From the NCBI GenBank assembly GCA_934254825.1, contig CAKQMB010000016.1, forward strand, positions 1-45,441: 45,441 bases of DNA, read 5' to 3'. Origin of the DNA: an uncultured Clostridia bacterium. GTDB taxonomy: Bacteria; Bacillota; Clostridia; Christensenellales; Borkfalkiaceae. A program made the translations under genes and the position numbers. Each line of letters begins with the position of its first letter. Positions within the stretch are counted from its first letter, which is position 1. A model generated the notes under the pieces. The model saw nothing but the letters and a program-made list of their open reading frames with translations, was not told the origin of the DNA and searched no databases. Below are positions 8,569 through 15,850 of this stretch, in pieces.

Positions 8569-9000
8569 TTGAATAGTTTTGCATACATATATGACAATCT
8601 TGATGATTACATCAAAGAATCTGAGACGCAAAAAAAACGCTATGAGCTTTATCGTAAAGTGATGGGTGCAGAAAATCCCGATACGCTTAGATCTTTGAAT
8701 AATTTAGCGCTAACATACAATAAACTTGGCGACAACATTAAAGCATTGGAGCTTCAAGAAAAATGTTATACGCAATGTTGTAAAGTGTTGGGTAAGGAGC
8801 ATCCATATACACTTACTTCTTTGAACGATATGGCACTTTCATACAGTGAACTTGGTGAACATAAAAAGGCATTAGAATTACTACAAAAATGTTATGAGAT
8901 TCAATGTAGAGTAGTTGGGGAGGAGAATCCGATGACACTTGCAGTATTAAACGATTTGGCGACAGTATATAATAAACTTGAAGATTACGAACAGACAAAG
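7420..9000 (+). repeat. 126-bp tandem TPR-coding repeats
   Basis: Thirteen tandem units of 126 bases encode 42-residue TPRs across the interrupted gene. The units covering about 7960-8200 are nearly identical at the DNA level (AAAAAAGCATTGAAACTTTC recurs), indicating recent duplication. The stretch is visibly richer in A and T and poorer in CG than the flanking genes. Confidence 0.85.
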
Positions 9001-9267
9001 AAAATCATCGAGAAGTTTTATTTGGCGTACTGCAAAATAACAGGTGCGGAGAAGCCGACTGCACAATCAATTCTTTGCAAATTAATCATGTGTGCATTTC
9101 AAGCTAAGGATGCTCAAATGGTGGTGGATATTTGCAAAACGGTGAGCAATGCAAATTATGCGCTTATACCCGAATTGGCAGAGAGAGTTGCACAAATATA
9201 TGATATTTTGCAACAGCCCGATAAAGCCGCGGCTGTTCGCGCAAAAGAGAAATTGCAAACGGAATAA
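8569..9267 (+). pseudogene. Downstream part of the TIR-TPR gene, separated by a single stop codon
   Basis: 232 codons in the same frame as the preceding gene. It begins LNSFAYIY, which completes the tenth TPR (the expected pattern is T-[LI]-x-x-LNNLA; the stop TAA replaces one x position), then encodes three more TPRs and a helical C-terminus ending in AKEKLQTE. Nothing else is missing or shifted, so one base change could have created the stop, for instance from a sense codon such as TCA, CAA, AAA, GAA or TTA. A TTG at 8569 with AAGG only 3 bases upstream could allow weak restart, but that would begin inside a repeat. Alternatives are readthrough, a truncated functional protein or a base-call error. 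The degree of conservation of the downstream repeats suggests the break is recent. Confidence 0.7.
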
Positions 9268-9300
9268 TGTCGGATAACAGCCGAAAATAATGGTGAAATT

Positions 9301-9987
9301 ATGTTATATCAATCGAAAAATTTTTCCGTTCTCGGGGATTCTGTAAGTACTTTTTTCGGTTACAGTCAACCGCCCGAAGCGGTGTTTTACACGTCGGGAA
9401 TTTGCTTCGAAACGGGCGTTTGTTCGATTTCGGATACCTGGTGGGGTAGGGTGATCGACGCGCTCGGCGGGCAGTTGCTCGTCAACGACTCTTTTTCTGG
9501 CAGTACGGTAACTTTCGACCCGCGCTATGAAATCGCCTCTTACGCTTGCTCCGACGAGCGCACGTCGTCGCTCGGGGCGGACGGGAAAACTCCCGACGTA
9601 ATACTTATTTTTATGGGAATTAACGATCGCGGTTTCGGCGTTCCGTTGAAACCGACCCACGAAGAGGAGGAGAGTGATCCGACGATTTTCTCCGAGGCGT
9701 ATTCCGAAATGCTTAAAAAATTACAGGTGAATTACCCGAAAGCGGAATTGTGGTGCCTGACGTTGCCGCTCGGCAGTCTTGACGGGTATGCGCCGTCTGC
9801 CGCCGCACGGCAAAAAACCGAAGATTATTCGGAAGCGATTGCCGAATGCGCCGTGCGCGAAAATTGCCGCTTAATCGATATTTGCAAAATGAAGCCTTAC
9901 GAAAGTATAGACGGGTTGCACCCGAACGCCGACGGAATGAAGCAGATTGCGGAAGCCGTTCTTGCGGCGTTGGGCGGTAATTCGTGA
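9301..9987 (+). CDS. SGNH/GDSL-family hydrolase
   Basis: 228 residues, soluble, with no signal peptide. Block I is FSVLGDSVST, placing the nucleophile at Ser14; a block III-like GIND follows near residue 106; block V is DGLHPN with the catalytic Asp and His near residues 203-206. The family includes esterases and carbohydrate acetyl-esterases. Its insertion around SISDTWWGRV and the short length resemble cytosolic acyl-esterases of gut Firmicutes. It lies 33 bases after the TPR gene, preceded by a poor ribosome site (GGTGAAATT), so it may be read through from the island or have its own weak start signal. The substrate is unknown; its base composition is like the core genome rather than the TPR gene. 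Confidence 0.85.
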   Translation: MLYQSKNFSVLGDSVSTFFGYSQPPEAVFYTSGICFETGVCSISDTWWGRVIDALGGQLLVNDSFSGSTVTFDPRYEIASYACSDERTSSLGADGKTPDVILIFMGINDRGFGVPLKPTHEEEESDPTIFSEAYSEMLKKLQVNYPKAELWCLTLPLGSLDGYAPSAAARQKTEDYSEAIAECAVRENCRLIDICKMKPYESIDGLHPNADGMKQIAEAVLAALGGNS

Positions 9988-9994
9988 TTTTCGG

Positions 9995-10030
9995 TTTTAT
10001 TCTTGGCTGGCATGCCAGCCAAGAATAAAA
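9995..10030 (+). repeat. Head-to-head element ends forming a near-perfect palindrome
   Basis: The sequence reads TTTTATTCTTGGCTGGCA and then its complement. It consists of an extra terminal inverted repeat abutting the left end of the MITE-like element at 10012. In RNA it would form an approximately 18-bp hairpin just past the SGNH gene, although no T run follows. Confidence 0.8.
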
Positions 10031-10289
10031 CGAACCGTGCCAAAACGCCGCTATTTCCGCGCTTTTAGGCAAATTCTCGCTTGAAGTACGTCCAGTACGT
10101 CTGCGCGAATCTTTACCAAAAATCATCGTAAATATCTACGTTTTGGTCGGGACGAGTCTGACGGCGGATTTTTAGACTAAGACAAGGCGCGCGAGCGCGT
10201 TAATACTCTATGTATAACACGGGAGCGGAACGCAGTATTAGTCAAAAATACGCCGTCAGACCAAGGTTCGTTTTATTCTTGGCTGGCAT
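10012..10289 (-). mobile_element. MITE-like element, copy A (278 bp)
   Basis: Begins ATGCCAGCCAAGAATAAAAC and ends with the complement, so its ends are inverted repeats of about 25 bp. The reverse complement matches the element at 21337-21614 along its full and equal length of 278 bp, with scattered substitutions. It has no reading frame of its own. These properties (short, non-coding, terminal inverted repeats, dispersed copies) fit a miniature inverted-repeat transposable element or a structured intergenic repeat. No target-site duplication is obvious. Confidence 0.75.
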
Positions 10290-10325
10290 AGCTAAGAAAT
10301 TATTTTTGCCGAAGGAGGATCGGAT

Positions 10326-11003
10326 ATGATTTACATAACGGGCGATACTCACGGCGAACAGGCGCGTTTTTCGCCTGCCGCAATGCCCGGCGAAGATAAA
10401 TGGGGAAAGGACGATACTTTGATAGTTTGCGGAGATTTCGGATTTCTTTTTGCGAACGACGAGCGCGAAAACGCTTTTCTCGACGAGCTTTCCGAAAAAC
10501 CGTATACGATCTGTTTTTGCGACGGAAATCATGAAAATTTTCCCGCGATATATGCCTGTCCTCGGGAAGAGCGGTACGGCGGGAAAGTTCATCGGATCAG
10601 AAAAAATATTTTTCATCTTATGCGCGGGCAGATATTTCGGATAGAGAACAAGACGATTTTTACCATGGGCGGCGCGTACAGTACCGATAAATATATGCGC
10701 AAAGAGGGGTTTTCATGGTGGAAAGAAGAGCTTCCGACGAACGAGGAGTACAGAGAAGCGACGCAAAATCTCCGCGAAGCGGGGAATGCCGTAGATTATA
10801 TCGTCACCCATACTGCGCCGCGCGAAGTGATACGCTTGATGGGTAAATGCCCCGATACGCACGACGCGGAACTTACGGGATTTCTCGAATGGATTTTATA
10901 CGAGGTGAAATTCAAGAAGTGGTTTTTCGGGCATTGGCACACGGACAGAGAGGTCACCCGAAATGTTCGAGCCGTATGGTTTGACGTGATAAAAGCAGAA
11001 TAA
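10326..11003 (+). CDS. Calcineurin-like metallophosphoesterase
   Basis: 225 residues. The metal-binding motifs appear in order: GDTHGE (residues 6-11, D-x-H), CGDFGF (GD), CDGNHENF (GNHE) and a late GHWHTD (GHxH). These ligate a two-metal centre in the metallophosphoesterase superfamily, which cleaves phosphomonoesters, phosphodiesters or nucleotides. The ribosome site GAAGGAGG lies 9 bases before the ATG. It stands alone between a MITE-like element and the tRNA region, and no partner gene hints at the substrate. Small cytosolic members of this size are often annotated as serine/threonine phosphatase-like; I would not go beyond the superfamily. Confidence 0.9.
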   Translation: MIYITGDTHGEQARFSPAAMPGEDKWGKDDTLIVCGDFGFLFANDERENAFLDELSEKPYTICFCDGNHENFPAIYACPREERYGGKVHRIRKNIFHLMRGQIFRIENKTIFTMGGAYSTDKYMRKEGFSWWKEELPTNEEYREATQNLREAGNAVDYIVTHTAPREVIRLMGKCPDTHDAELTGFLEWILYEVKFKKWFFGHWHTDREVTRNVRAVWFDVIKAE

Positions 11004-11353
11004 ATTAAATCGACGTAATTAGTCGTAAATATTGTAGTAATTTACGGCGAGTGGCGGCAATGCCGCGTACTCGCGCCAAAGTCCCGCCATTGAAAAAGAC
11101 ACAACGGCGGGGCGGCAGGGTTTTGCCGTTTTCCGCAAGCGGGAGTCCATATTCAACGACCACATGCGTTCCGCATTAAAACTATCGTTTTTGTTTTACA
11201 TTCTGTAAAACGGTCGTTTTATGAATAACTTCGACATAAATTTCTTGCAAGCAAAATTTTTGTCTCGTCATTGACGGCAAATTGACGCTCGACGGCGCAT
11301 AGAGTTTATCGACAGGTTTTGAGTGGCGGTTGCGCCGCGTACTCGCGCCAAAG
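11004..11353. other. Non-coding stretch with two copies of a 41-bp hairpin repeat
   Basis: No convincing gene. A segment at 11049-11089 and another at 11321-11362 share GAGTGGCGG...GCCGCGTACTCGCGCCAAAG and each folds into a GC-rich hairpin (GCGGC/GCCGC flanked by GAGT/ACTC). Both end in a C-rich word complementary to G-rich DNA further along. The second copy abuts the long inverted repeat at the tRNA 3' end; the first may mark a decayed counterpart. Confidence 0.55.
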
Positions 11354-11402
11354 CCCCCACCAATAATAAAAGAGCAAGCCGATTGGCTTGCTCTTTTATT
11401 AT

Positions 11403-11412
<10 letters not shown>
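11353..11412. terminator. Perfect 28-bp inverted repeat that includes the tRNA-Val 3' end
   Basis: Arms 11353-11380 and 11385-11412 are exact complements with a GATT loop. On the minus strand the inner part (AAAAGAGCAAGCC, loop, its complement, then a T-rich run) works as an intrinsic terminator for the tRNA. The outer arm continues through the CCA end and five acceptor bases of the tRNA, so the transcript contains a perfect antisense copy of the tRNA 3' terminus. Confidence 0.8.
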
Positions 11413-11479
<67 letters not shown>

Positions 11480-11494
11480 GAAACTTGCTTGTCT

Positions 11495-11523
11495 ATTCTA
11501 TCAGATTTTTTTTCGTTTGTAAA
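11495..11523 (-). promoter_or_regulatory. Promoter of tRNA-Val
   Basis: On the minus strand: TTTACA (11518-11523), 17-base spacer, TAGAAT (11495-11500). The start would lie about 9 bases before the tRNA 5' end. Confidence 0.75.
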
Positions 11524-11638
11524 GAAATTTTGAGCGATTTTTAATATTTTTTTATTTCACGGGTAATTAACGGCGAATTTTCTTAAAACAGATAAGAAAA
11601 ATTGCCGAATAATCGGAAAAAGTATTGACTGTTTATAA

Positions 11639-11683
11639 AAAATAAAAGCCGACAAAACTCTTTGTCGACTTTTATTTTTTTGC
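11639..11683 (-). terminator. Terminator of the DUF378 gene
   Basis: An inverted repeat AAAAGTCGACAAA / TTTGTCGGCTTTT (one G-U pair) with A-rich and T-rich sides. It faces both ways, but the only upstream gene on either strand nearby is the minus-strand DUF378 gene. Confidence 0.75.
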
Positions 11684-11762
11684 CTTTGTTCGGCTGAATT
11701 TAATACGTTATTTCGCTTTGAAAGTTAAAACTTAATATGTTTTTCGCTTTAAAAACCGAAAC

Positions 11763-11990
11763 TTAATACGTTTCGCCGTTCGTGAGAGCAAGCTTGCCGT
11801 CCGTGATGCAAGGCGAAATGATAAGCCATACGGCAGCCAAAGTGATAATCGAATAAACGACTATCGAGCCGACAGCTCTTGCTCCGCCGAAAATCATCGA
11901 AACGAGGTTGAAATTGAAAATGCCGTAAAGCCCCCAATTAACAGCTCCTAAAATGACGAGAACGTACGCAATAATATTTGCTATCTTCAT
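11763..11990 (-). CDS. DUF378-family small membrane protein
   Basis: 75 residues: MKIANIIAYVLVILGAVNWGLYGIF is the family's signature start, with the GAxNWGL motif in the first membrane segment. A second membrane segment covers about residues 42-64 (GSIVVYSIITLAAVWLII). Related proteins include Bacillus YuzA and have no established function. The start at 11990 is fixed by GGAGGAG 8 bases upstream; the longer open frame upstream of it (to 12290) overlaps the ABC transporter gene antisense-free but lacks a start signal and is ignored. It follows the ABC transporter by 107 bases on the same strand and may be co-transcribed. Confidence 0.9.
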   Translation of the reverse strand: MKIANIIAYVLVILGAVNWGLYGIFNFNLVSMIFGGARAVGSIVVYSIITLAAVWLIISPCITDGKLALTNGETY

Positions 11991-12097
11991 TTTTTCTCCT
12001 CCTGCCTTAATTATGGGCAGATCTCGGGGAAATATACGCCTTATGCGCCTACCGCCGCAACCGACGAATTGTCGGACTGTTTGCCGATCGGCTTCGA

Positions 12098-14950
12098 TTA
12101 AAGCATTCTTATGCTTTCCACGGGCGGCTTTCTTGCGGCGTGAAGCACGGGCAGGAAAGTGGCGACGGCGGAAACGACGAGCGATATTAGCAGATTGAAC
12201 CCTATGTTTATGATATTGTAATCGAGCAGTTCCGCGGTCGGAACGATTGTCGTCGAGGTTATGCCCGCGTTTATTATATTGCAAAGCCACGCGGATCCGA
12301 GCGAGGAGAGAACAAAACAGACGATCGCGAAAATGAACGCTTCGGAGAAGAAAATTCTGAATACGTCCGTACCTCTCGCACCCACCGCGCGTAAGATACC
12401 GATCTCCTTGCTTTTCGCGGCGATAGACGCGGAAATAAAGTTGAGTAGAAGCAGCGCGGCAAGCGTGCCGAGAATGAGTCCTATCGTAAGAAATACGCTG
12501 GATAAAGCCTCGATAAGGCTAACGAGCAGAACAATTCCCTGATATGTTTCGCTTTTGATTTGTTTAACCGTCCCGCCTTCGGGGTCGTTTTCGAGAATAT
12601 ACGTTATCTGTTCAAGCGAATTATCGGTTTTCGCAAGCGCAAAACCGTATCTCGGTTCGCCGTTTTGTTTGTATTTCGTGGAAGACACGGTGAAATAGTA
12701 GTTTTTATCCGACGAGTAAGCGTTGATAAATTCGTCGGAAACTATCAGACAATCGGACGAAAGACGATCGTAACCTTCGATACTGTAAAAGCCCTTAGCC
12801 GTGAGTTTGTCGGAGACCCCGTTGTAATTTTTGAAATACCTCGTTTTTTCGTCGTAATTTGCGGACTTGTTGATTTCGTAATACGGGCGGTCGATTTTCG
12901 ACGGCAACGGCGCGAAAATTTCCTTTGCGCCGAGCGTTACTTTGTTTATATCGAAATCTTTTATTTCGTTTCCGTTAAGATCGTAAAAGACGAAAATATC
13001 TTTGTTGTGCGCGATCATTCTCGGGGTATAAGCCGTTTTTCTCGAATATTCGCCGACGGAGTAGGATATCGGTTCGTAAGCGATTTCGAGTCCGCTTAAT
13101 ATAGCTTCCGTATTATCGAGTCTTTCGATGTCGCTCGACTCTCTGTAATAAGTATCGCGGAAGTCTTCCGTAACGAACGCTATAAGATGAAAACTGTTGT
13201 TAAGGTAATCCTTAAACGACGTGATAAGTTTGTTTCGCGCTTGAATTTCGTTGATTGTCGGATCGGTCTGAGCGATTTTCAGCTCGTCGAATTTCCCGTC
13301 GATCGTGCCGACCTTATAAATTCCGGTAATCAAAAGATCGATTTGTTTGTTTTTGTAAATCGACCCCCCGGTTTCGTCGGGAACGAACGTATCGAACGAT
13401 ATGACGTTGTTTAACGCCGAGCCTTTGTCTGCGTTTTTGAACATTTCGTCGACATATTCCGAAACCGCTATTTCGTTCACGTTTTCGGGGTAACGTCCCG
13501 TTAAAAGTTCGAACCCGCAGTCTTTCAGAAAACCCTCGCCGCAATCAGAAAAACCGCGGAGATTGGTCGTCGGAAAATAATCGTTGCCGTTGCCCGACAA
13601 ATTCGTGGGAAAGTTATCCTGATACTCCGAGAGGTTGAATGCTCCCGCAAATTTTATGCCGAGAGAATTGTCGTTAAGCTTTTTCAGTTCCTCTTTCGAT
13701 ATGTTCAGATGCTTGTAAGTATTGTAATTGTCGGTTACGGTTTCGGTCTTTTTGCTTGTGTTTACGTCTATGTAACTGTTGGTGTACTCGACGCTCGTGC
13801 GAATGGCGGCGGCGGGATTGTTGGTTTTCTGCAATGCTTTCGCATACGAAAAATTGCTGTTATAAGTCATAAACGCCGAAAGGACGCCGAAAAGCGAAAA
13901 GGCGATAACGGAAAGGAACACGGTGAAAACCAGCCTTACCGGTTTTGTTTTCAAGCCGCTTGCGCCGAGTTTGAACGCGTGGGGAAGAGGAAGTTTCGAT
14001 TTTATAAACTTCGTTTTGCTTCCGTCATAGTCCTCGGTTTTGACTTTCTCCGTCGTTTTGAAGCATTCTTCGCAGTTGTTTTCGTTTATTTTGCAAACCT
14101 TTTTAATTTCGTTTACCTTGCTTTCGCCCGAGGTGATTATTGCTTTTCCGCCCTTCTTTTTTATCACTTCGAGAATGTTTTTAAGGTCGGTTTCGGTGAG
14201 ATTTTCGGCGTGGTCTATCGTAAGCGTATCTTCCGAAACAAGCTTTATGTTTTCGCCGAGGTTTTTCGGCTCGGAAGCGGTTTTTGTTACGTCTTCTTCG
14301 ATTTTTCCGTCCTTTAAAACGATAATTCTGTCGGCGTAACGCTCGGCGAACTCCCTGTCGTGAGAAACGACGATAACGAGCTTTGTTTCCGAAAGTTTTT
14401 TGAGCGTGTCGAAAATCTGCTTGCCCGTCTGAGAATCGAGCGCGCCCGTCGGCTCGTCCGCCATTATGATTTCGGGTTCTTTGATAAGCGCGCGGGCGAT
14501 CGCGACTCTTTGCTTTTGTCCGCCCGAGAGCGTGTTCGGCTTTCTTTTGCCCACGCCTTTAAGGTCGACTTGCTCCAAAAGCTCGTTTACCGCGACTTTG
14601 TCGCTCTTTTTGCCTTGAAGTTCGAGGGCGAGAGCAATGTTCTGCTCGACGGTAAACTCGTTCAAAAGGTTGTATTCCTGAAAAACGAAGCCTATGCAGG
14701 TGTTTCGATAGCTGTCGAAATCGGCGGCGGAAAAGTTTTTGCTGCTTCTGCCTTTAACGATAATTTCGCCGCTGTCGGGCGTATCCAGTCCGCCCGTAAC
14801 GTTTAAAAGGGTGGATTTGCCCGAGCCGCTTTTGCCGAGGACGAAAACCATACCCGTTTCGGGAAAAATAAGCGAAACGTCGTCGAGCGCGCGAACGCTA
14901 ACTCCGCCTTTCGGTGAGTAAATTTTAGTTAAATTTTTAACTTCTAACAT
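12098..14950 (-). CDS. MacB-like ABC transporter: fused ATPase and FtsX-type permease
   Basis: 950 residues. The N-terminal ATPase has Walker A GKSGSGKST (about residues 38-46), signature LSGGQKQR, Walker B IIMADEPTGALDS and the H-loop VVSHDRE. After a linker (about residues 220-330, with a CKINENNCEEC cysteine pair set) the first membrane helix begins near 340, followed by a large extracytoplasmic region of about 430 residues and three C-terminal helices with the FtsX-domain signature (SKEIGILRAVGARGTDVFRIFFSEAF). MacB-type transporters do not pump through a channel but transmit force across the membrane, often for peptide or antibiotic resistance or envelope signalling. The start has AAGGAGGAAAACG before it. 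No two-component system or substrate gene is adjacent, so its cargo is unknown. Confidence 0.92.
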   Translation of the reverse strand: MLEVKNLTKIYSPKGGVSVRALDDVSLIFPETGMVFVLGKSGSGKSTLLNVTGGLDTPDSGEIIVKGRSSKNFSAADFDSYRNTCIGFVFQEYNLLNEFTVEQNIALALELQGKKSDKVAVNELLEQVDLKGVGKRKPNTLSGGQKQRVAIARALIKEPEIIMADEPTGALDSQTGKQIFDTLKKLSETKLVIVVSHDREFAERYADRIIVLKDGKIEEDVTKTASEPKNLGENIKLVSEDTLTIDHAENLTETDLKNILEVIKKKGGKAIITSGESKVNEIKKVCKINENNCEECFKTTEKVKTEDYDGSKTKFIKSKLPLPHAFKLGASGLKTKPVRLVFTVFLSVIAFSLFGVLSAFMTYNSNFSYAKALQKTNNPAAAIRTSVEYTNSYIDVNTSKKTETVTDNYNTYKHLNISKEELKKLNDNSLGIKFAGAFNLSEYQDNFPTNLSGNGNDYFPTTNLRGFSDCGEGFLKDCGFELLTGRYPENVNEIAVSEYVDEMFKNADKGSALNNVISFDTFVPDETGGSIYKNKQIDLLITGIYKVGTIDGKFDELKIAQTDPTINEIQARNKLITSFKDYLNNSFHLIAFVTEDFRDTYYRESSDIERLDNTEAILSGLEIAYEPISYSVGEYSRKTAYTPRMIAHNKDIFVFYDLNGNEIKDFDINKVTLGAKEIFAPLPSKIDRPYYEINKSANYDEKTRYFKNYNGVSDKLTAKGFYSIEGYDRLSSDCLIVSDEFINAYSSDKNYYFTVSSTKYKQNGEPRYGFALAKTDNSLEQITYILENDPEGGTVKQIKSETYQGIVLLVSLIEALSSVFLTIGLILGTLAALLLLNFISASIAAKSKEIGILRAVGARGTDVFRIFFSEAFIFAIVCFVLSSLGSAWLCNIINAGITSTTIVPTAELLDYNIINIGFNLLISLVVSAVATFLPVLHAARKPPVESIRML

Positions 14951-15037
14951 CGTTTTCCTCCTTAATTAAGTGAGTTTATATAATTATGTGGTTTTATGTT
15001 TGTTTGTCGAAAAATTCGGGACTGTTTGCGGGTAAAT

Positions 15038-15748
15038 TCAGGGCTGTTTACCGGTGAAAAGCTTTATTTCCTCGTCCGTCATATACCGCCATTCGCCGGG
15101 TTGAAGATTTCCGAGAAGTATTCCCCCGAACGCGACTCTTTCGAGCTTTACGATCTTATTTCCGCGCGCTCCGAAAAGCCTTTTGATTTCGTGATATTTT
15201 CCTTCCGTAAGGTAAATATATCCCGAGTTCTCGCCTAATCTTTCTATGCGGCACGGTTTCGTGGTATAACCGTCTCTTAGCGTAATTCCGCCCGTAATCG
15301 CCTTTTCGTCGGCAGGGGAGAACGGGTCGGCGCACTCGAAGCGGTATTTTTTTTCGACGTGTTTTTTCGGGGCGAGAGCGTTGTGCGCGGCAATGCCGTC
15401 GTTGGTTAAAATCACAAGTCCCGTCGTGTCTTTATCGAGCCTTCCGCAAGGGAACAAACCGAGCTTTTTAAGCTCCTCGGGAAGAAGGTCTATAACCGTT
15501 TTATCTCTGCCGTCTTCGGTCGCGCTCACAACGCCGAAAGGCTTATTAACGAGCATATAGGCGTACTTCTGATAGTTGATGACCTTTCCGTCAAGCGAGA
15601 TTTCGTCGTTGTCGGGGTCGATTTTCAGGTCTCCTTTTTTAACCGTCGCGCCGTTCACCGCGATAAGACCTTTTTTTAAAAATACGTCGCATTCTTTTCT
15701 CGAAAGAATTTTTTGCGACGAGAAAAATTTATCGAGTCTCATATTCAT
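15038..15748 (-). CDS. 16S rRNA pseudouridine synthase, RsuA/RluB-type
   Basis: 236 residues. An S4 RNA-binding domain occupies about residues 3-60 (MRLDKFFSSQKILSRKEC...), followed by the catalytic domain with GRLDKDTTGLVILTNDG; the Asp of GRLD-x-D is the nucleophile that isomerises uridine. The C-terminal KYHEIKRLFGARGNKIVKLERV is typical of the RsuA family, whose members modify single positions in 16S or 23S rRNA. The open frame runs far upstream but antisense to the next gene, so I start at the ATG at 15748; an ATG at 15742 gives the more usual MRLDKF start. No ribosome site precedes either. A promoter places transcription start at about the first ATG, suggesting a leaderless message. Confidence 0.9.
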   Translation of the reverse strand: MNMRLDKFFSSQKILSRKECDVFLKKGLIAVNGATVKKGDLKIDPDNDEISLDGKVINYQKYAYMLVNKPFGVVSATEDGRDKTVIDLLPEELKKLGLFPCGRLDKDTTGLVILTNDGIAAHNALAPKKHVEKKYRFECADPFSPADEKAITGGITLRDGYTTKPCRIERLGENSGYIYLTEGKYHEIKRLFGARGNKIVKLERVAFGGILLGNLQPGEWRYMTDEEIKLFTGKQP

Positions 15749-15754
15749 AGTTAA

Positions 15755-15784
15755 ATAATAGCATAAAAAACGTCGGCTTGTAAA
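15755..15784 (-). promoter_or_regulatory. Promoter of the RsuA-type gene
   Basis: On the minus strand: TTTACA (15779-15784), 18-base spacer, TATTAT (15755-15760). Seven bases downstream of the -10 box is the A of the ATG at 15748, so little or no 5' leader is expected. Confidence 0.65.
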
Positions 15785-15794
15785 GCGAAGAACC

Positions 15795-15823
15795 TTGCTA
15801 AATTTCGGGAAATGGTGTATAAT
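15795..15823 (+). promoter_or_regulatory. Promoter of the RlmD-like methyltransferase gene
   Basis: TTGCTA (15795-15800), 17-base spacer, TATAAT (15818-15823). It is divergent from the RsuA-type promoter, so the two rRNA-modification genes share a 100-base control region. Confidence 0.8.
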
Positions 15824-15850
15824 ACTGTAAACATCGAAAAGGAATAAGCT

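Noticed and set aside
7420..9267. Regular repeats that could be mistaken for a CRISPR array
   Set aside because: The 126-bp period is wholly coding, with TPR consensus in every unit and no unique spacers.
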